In this document: positions 60,950 to 64,000 of the stretch, piece by piece
Layout: each line of letters starts with the position of its first letter
How positions within the stretch are numbered: the stretch's first letter is position 1
Assembly: GCA_951213105.1 (NCBI GenBank)
Contig: OX578142.1
Location: forward strand, 123,306,231 to 123,370,230
Source: Amaurobius ferox
Lineage: Eukaryota; Arthropoda; Arachnida; Araneae; Amaurobiidae
Reading direction: 5' to 3'
Length of the DNA: 64,000 nucleotides
Position numbers and translations under genes: made by a program
The notes under the pieces: model-generated
Seen by the model: the letters and a program-made list of their open reading frames with translations, nothing else
What the model was told of the DNA's origin: nothing
The model's database searches: none

Positions 60950-61660
60950 TGTACCTTAGAGCTCCTCTACTACAGGCTGACTTATCAAGCATATTGAAGC
61001 CCACCATAGCTGGAAGAGCAATCCATCAGCATTAGCTCTATTCGCATTTTCACTTTATTAAGTATTATTGAAATAATTATGGGTGGTTGTTCTATACCGA
61101 ACTGCTCTAGTCATTCTAGAAAGGGTTTTTGGCTATTTCGCTTTCAAATAAACGAAGAAAGAAGAAAACAATTGCTAATAAATAGTCGGCGCGATAATTG
61201 GATTCCCGGTACTAGAACATTTCTTGTGCGAGGTAAGTTCTACAATATTATAATTGAAACTTCTTTTTTTATATAAAGTATTTATTTTATACACTTATTT
61301 TATAATTCCTGTAACTGTAATATGGATTATTAATAATTTTTAGTTGTTATAGTCTTATCTTAGGACACTTGGTTTGTAATGTAAACATCACCTTGAACGC
61401 ATTATACTGTCTTCAAAACCTAGAAGTAAATAACTTCAAATTATACATATATATATATATATTAAAGATTTATTTCTGTTACACCAATATCTTTCAAGTT
61501 TTATACACTTTGTTGTATTTTTAGATCATAATGAATCACAGAATTGGTGAATTCTACTATCAACAAACTGTCGCCAAGTGGAAAACTTGCCATGTTATAG
61601 TAATTATGCAAGCATAGATAGCTAAAATGGTAAAAAAATCTAAATATGTTTATCATAAAA
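60950..61660 (+). repeat. Left arm of the THAP palindrome
   Basis: Inverse of 61816-62515 with an estimated few percent mismatches, separated from it by about 155 bp. It includes upstream sequence, the THAP exon from 61079, its donor site, an intron-like stretch and a second exon-like block. Confidence 0.88.
61079..61234 (+). pseudogene. THAP zinc-finger first exon, left copy, frameshifted
   Basis: ATG at 61079 opens MGGCSIPNCSSHSRKGFWLF, then RDNWIP. This is the start of a THAP domain (C-x4-C pair, later the conserved Trp and Pro). Compared with the right copy, one extra base just before the end shifts the frame, so the third cysteine (LCE) becomes LVR. The following GAG|GTAAGT donor (donor GT at 61233) is intact. 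THAP domains bind DNA in host transcription factors and in P-element-type transposases. Confidence 0.72.
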
Positions 61661-61815
61661 GGTTGTTTTAATAACATGTATGAATGTTTGCCTCACATAT
61701 TTGAAAGTTTGTTAACTACTTTGTATTTAAAGAGGAAAATGCAAATAATAACCCTACTGAGCTCGGCTTTTTTAAATCAAGGATTTTCAAACAATAGTTG
61801 ATCATTAAGTAGCTA

Positions 61816-62515
61816 TTATGATAAACGTATTTCGATTTATTTACCATTTTAGCTTATGTTTGCATACTTACTATAACATGGCAAGTTTTCCACTTGCCGA
61901 CAGTTTGTTGATAGTAGGATTCACCAATTCTGTGATTCATTATGATCTAAAAATACAACAAAGTGCATGAAACTTGAAAGATATTAGTGTAACAGTAATA
62001 AATCTTTAATATATATGTATAATTTGAAGCTATTTACTTCTAGGTTTTGAAGACAGTATAATGCGTTCAAGGTGATGTTTACATTACAAACCAAGTGTCC
62101 TACGATAAGACTATAACAACTAAAAATTATTAATAATCCATATTACAGTTACAGGAATTATAAAATAAGTGTATAAAATAAATACTTTATATAAAAAAGA
62201 AGTTTCAATTAGAATATTGTAGAACTTACCTCGCACAAGTATGCTCCAGTACCGGGTATCCAATTATCGCGCCGACTATTTATTAGCCATTGTTTTCTTC
62301 TTTCTTCGTTTATATGAAAGCGAAATAGCCAAAAACCTTTTCTAGAATGATTAGAGCAGTTCGGTGCAGAACAACCACCCATAATTATTTCAATAATACT
62401 TCCTAAAGTGAAAATGCGAATAGAGTTAATGCTAATGGATTGCGTTTCCCGCTACAGTGGGCTTCAATATGCTTGATGAGTCAGCTCGTATATAGAGAAG
62501 CCTTAGTGTACCTGC
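61816..62515 (-). repeat. Right arm of the THAP palindrome
   Basis: Inverse of the left arm. Its outer part joins directly to the promoter-bearing right side of the element. Confidence 0.88.
62230..62382 (-). CDS. THAP zinc-finger first exon, right copy, intact
   Basis: Minus strand, ATG at 62382, 51 codons ending in a GAG|GTAAGT splice donor. It shows Cys4 and Cys9, the block RRDNWIP, and Cys50 in LCE, giving a C-x4-C-x40-C spacing typical of THAP fingers. The fourth ligand (His of the C-x2-H pair) would lie in the next exon. A candidate second exon at 61872-61946, with an AG acceptor and a GTAAGT donor, is 25 open codons but shows no clear His-Phe, so the gene fragment is probably incomplete. 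It is either a captured host exon or part of a P-element-like gene. Confidence 0.6.
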
Positions 62516-62616
62516 CTACGTAGTATCTCCTACGCCAGACACGAACGCAGTTACCGTATGCAAATGTCCAGGGAGCAGAATCAGCATAACTGGCTCCTAG
62601 TAGATTCCGGCGATAG

Positions 62617-62647
62617 CCAATCAGAGCACACGTTGCTCTTTAAAAAC
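62617..62647 (+). promoter_or_regulatory. CCAAT and TATA-like promoter elements
   Basis: CCAATCAG at 62617-62624 and a CTTTAAAAAC word at 62638-62647 precede the HTH transposase start at 62713 by spacing suitable for a Pol II promoter with a 5' leader of some 40 bases. Confidence 0.4.
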
Positions 62648-62712
62648 CGACACAACTTCAACGCTGCAAGTTATTCCCGTGATAACATCGTTCGACATGT
62701 AGCGTGAATGCT

Positions 62713-62958
62713 ATGGCGGAGTACACCTACGAGGAATTGGCCGTCATGCACCTCTCATACGGTGAAGCCATAGGGAATGGAAGCGCAGCACGAAGATTGT
62801 ACGAGCAGCGGTTTCCAACGCGTCGTATTCCCAGTCATTCTACCTTTAATCTACATTAACACAACACACGGAATCTTCGAGAGAAGTGTCAGTCATTCCT
62901 TCGCCGGTGTGAACGGTGCAGCGACACGCGTGGTCGCCACTTTGAGCACTTGCTGTGA
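62713..62958 (+). pseudogene. N-terminal HTH (DUF4817-like) transposase remnant
   Basis: ATG at 62713 reads MAEYTYEELAVMHLSYGEAI, then GNGSAARRLYEQRFPTRR, the pattern of an arthropod transposon-associated helix-turn-helix domain (DUF4817 type; name from memory). A TAA stops it after 48 codons at 62857; the same frame then runs to a TGA at 62956. The catalytic region is absent, because the right terminal repeat starts at 63056. It explains the promoter-like sequence upstream and ties the outer repeats to a DNA-transposon family. Confidence 0.6.
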
Positions 62959-63730
62959 GTTTGTCGCTGCACAATAAATCCGTTTGTGCAACGTTTGGTA
63001 TTGTTCATTCACTTTCCCAACACTGGTGTACGTGCAGGTTCGTATTCTAATTTTACTCTTTTCTGCCTCTCTGAGTGCAATGCGACCCATGGTAATTATT
63101 GCTCATCTGGTGGGGTACTATCACCCCTCTGCTTTTGTAAAAACAATTCCGACTCACCCTGTATAAATAAATGACTGCTGGCAAATTGTTGAGCGCCAGA
63201 ATACAAAACTATTACCCAAAGTATTTTCTCCAGCGACTGGAACGATCTAGATCTACGAGAATGATGTTAACACATTTGTCGCATAATATTGCATATAGAG
63301 AGTGAACATATCTCATGATAGTTATTATTTTTTTAATTTTATAAAATTTTTGATAAATTTATTTGTAAAACGTGCAATCTTGAGAACGGTTCATGCAGAC
63401 GTTCTAAAATTTGTGCCATTCGATTTTTATATAGAAAAGTGATTATTTATGTAATATCACAGGTTCTAAATTTGATTGCGTTTAATATCAATAGAGTTCC
63501 AGTATTTATCAATTGTATTATTTTTACCAAATTTCGTTTGAAACGTTCCACTTGTTCGTGAGATATGGCATCCACGGTCTCACACATACAAACACACATA
63601 GGCATTACCACAAAACCGTTCCATTCGAGTTCAGAGATGCTTGAAACGTGCTCTTCCGTCGAAAACTCGAATTGGAATTTTCGACCCCGTCATAATACTT
63701 TATACATTATACTACGTGTATATGGAAAGT

Positions 63731-64000
63731 AAAAAATAACCAGAAAAATCTAAAAACAGGATTAAATTTCCAGCAACATATATTTTTGGTTTAGAAAAAT
63801 AACATATGGACTCTGTAATAAACATTACTTAGTGGAGAAACATGGCTTGGAAGCATTCACAGAAAATATAATCCACACGAGATACTTTATAACAAAAATA
63901 GGATCATTACATCAAAAAAATAAATTTATTTGCAGATGACAAAATCTGATACGTTCAACACCCTACAGATTAACGAATTTTGATATTGTACGGATACAAG
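63731..64000. other. AT-rich end of the window
   Basis: No gene or known repeat seen. A further TCTGATACG word near 63945, the inverse-free start of an A/B-type head, may mark another copy running off the window. Confidence 0.35.

Larger units (their letters stand above)
60785..63161. mobile_element. TIR element carrying a THAP-exon palindrome
   Basis: Terminal inverted repeats 60785-60898 and 63056-63161 start CATGGTGAGTCGG / CAGGGTGAGTCGG and differ by few bases plus one short indel. TATA flanks both sides (60781-60784, 63162-63165). Inside are the promoter and first codons of an HTH transposase on the right and a long palindrome in the middle. The total of 2377 bp is too short for a full transposase, so it is non-autonomous. 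Confidence 0.8.
60346..63730 (+). mobile_element. Family A repeat split by the THAP-palindrome element
   Basis: Head TCTGATGCGAGTAG at 60346, core words such as CCAAATTAGTCGCC, interrupted at 60785 and resumed at 63166. It ends with the hairpin near 63693-63730. The uninterrupted copies at 4469 and 40619 show the junction as continuous sequence. Confidence 0.72.

Noticed and set aside
62777..63174. Frames across the right terminal repeat of the THAP element
   Set aside because: They run through terminal inverted repeat sequence and have mirror frames at the left repeat (60735-61007).
1..64000. CRISPR array, bacterial operons or phage genes
   Set aside because: Tandem repeats here are contiguous minisatellites or microsatellites without unique spacers; composition, SINEs and Tc1/Penelope relics indicate an animal genome.

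Overview
The window looks like a gene-poor, AT-rich stretch of an arthropod nuclear genome, most likely a spider. The organism is inferred from repeat style, Tc1-type transposase relics and microsatellite-bearing interspersed repeats; nothing in the sequence names a species. I found no convincing host protein gene. Almost every long reading frame lies in a minisatellite, a microsatellite or a decayed mobile element. There is no operon structure, bacterial promoter or CRISPR.

The commonest component is three families of non-autonomous repeats, called A, B and C here. A and B begin with TCTGATG. All three carry a short motif near the 5' end that returns inverted in a 3'-terminal hairpin; B and C also hold a (CAGA)n/(GTCT)n tract. 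This matches the architecture described for Helentron-associated (HINE/DINE-1-like) elements. Copies lie at 1-1547, 4469-6140, 8747-9508, 21519-23611, 28905-29350, 35619-36594, 40619-41625, 43575-45884, 47166-51818, 56883-60310 and 60346-63730. Many are nested inside each other, so exact boundaries and empty sites can be read.

Other elements, left to right: a hAT-like element with 8-bp target duplications (9794-11621); a 5S-rRNA-derived SINE (13968-14664, relatives at 32319-32719 and 52115-52170) whose 3' hairpin shows compensatory base changes; a 1-kb tandem duplication (15368-17348) inside a 5-kb inverted-repeat pair; two TC...CTAG Helitron-type elements (19217-23812, 24817-25671); a foldback element flanked by TTAA (26805-27588); Tc1 relics (33294-34054, 55197-56060, 57388-58731); and a Penelope-like relic with a recognisable GIY-YIG endonuclease and inverted terminal repeats (34683-37430).

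The most unusual locus is 60785-63161. It is an element with terminal inverted repeats of about 110 bp and a TATA target duplication. It carries the start of an HTH (DUF4817-like) transposase and also a palindrome of about 1.5 kb, each arm of which carries the first exon of a THAP zinc-finger gene. A transcript through it would fold into a long hairpin with THAP sequence. The only candidate host regulatory DNA is a repeat-free, GC-balanced island at 38380-38990 with clustered homeodomain-core motifs.
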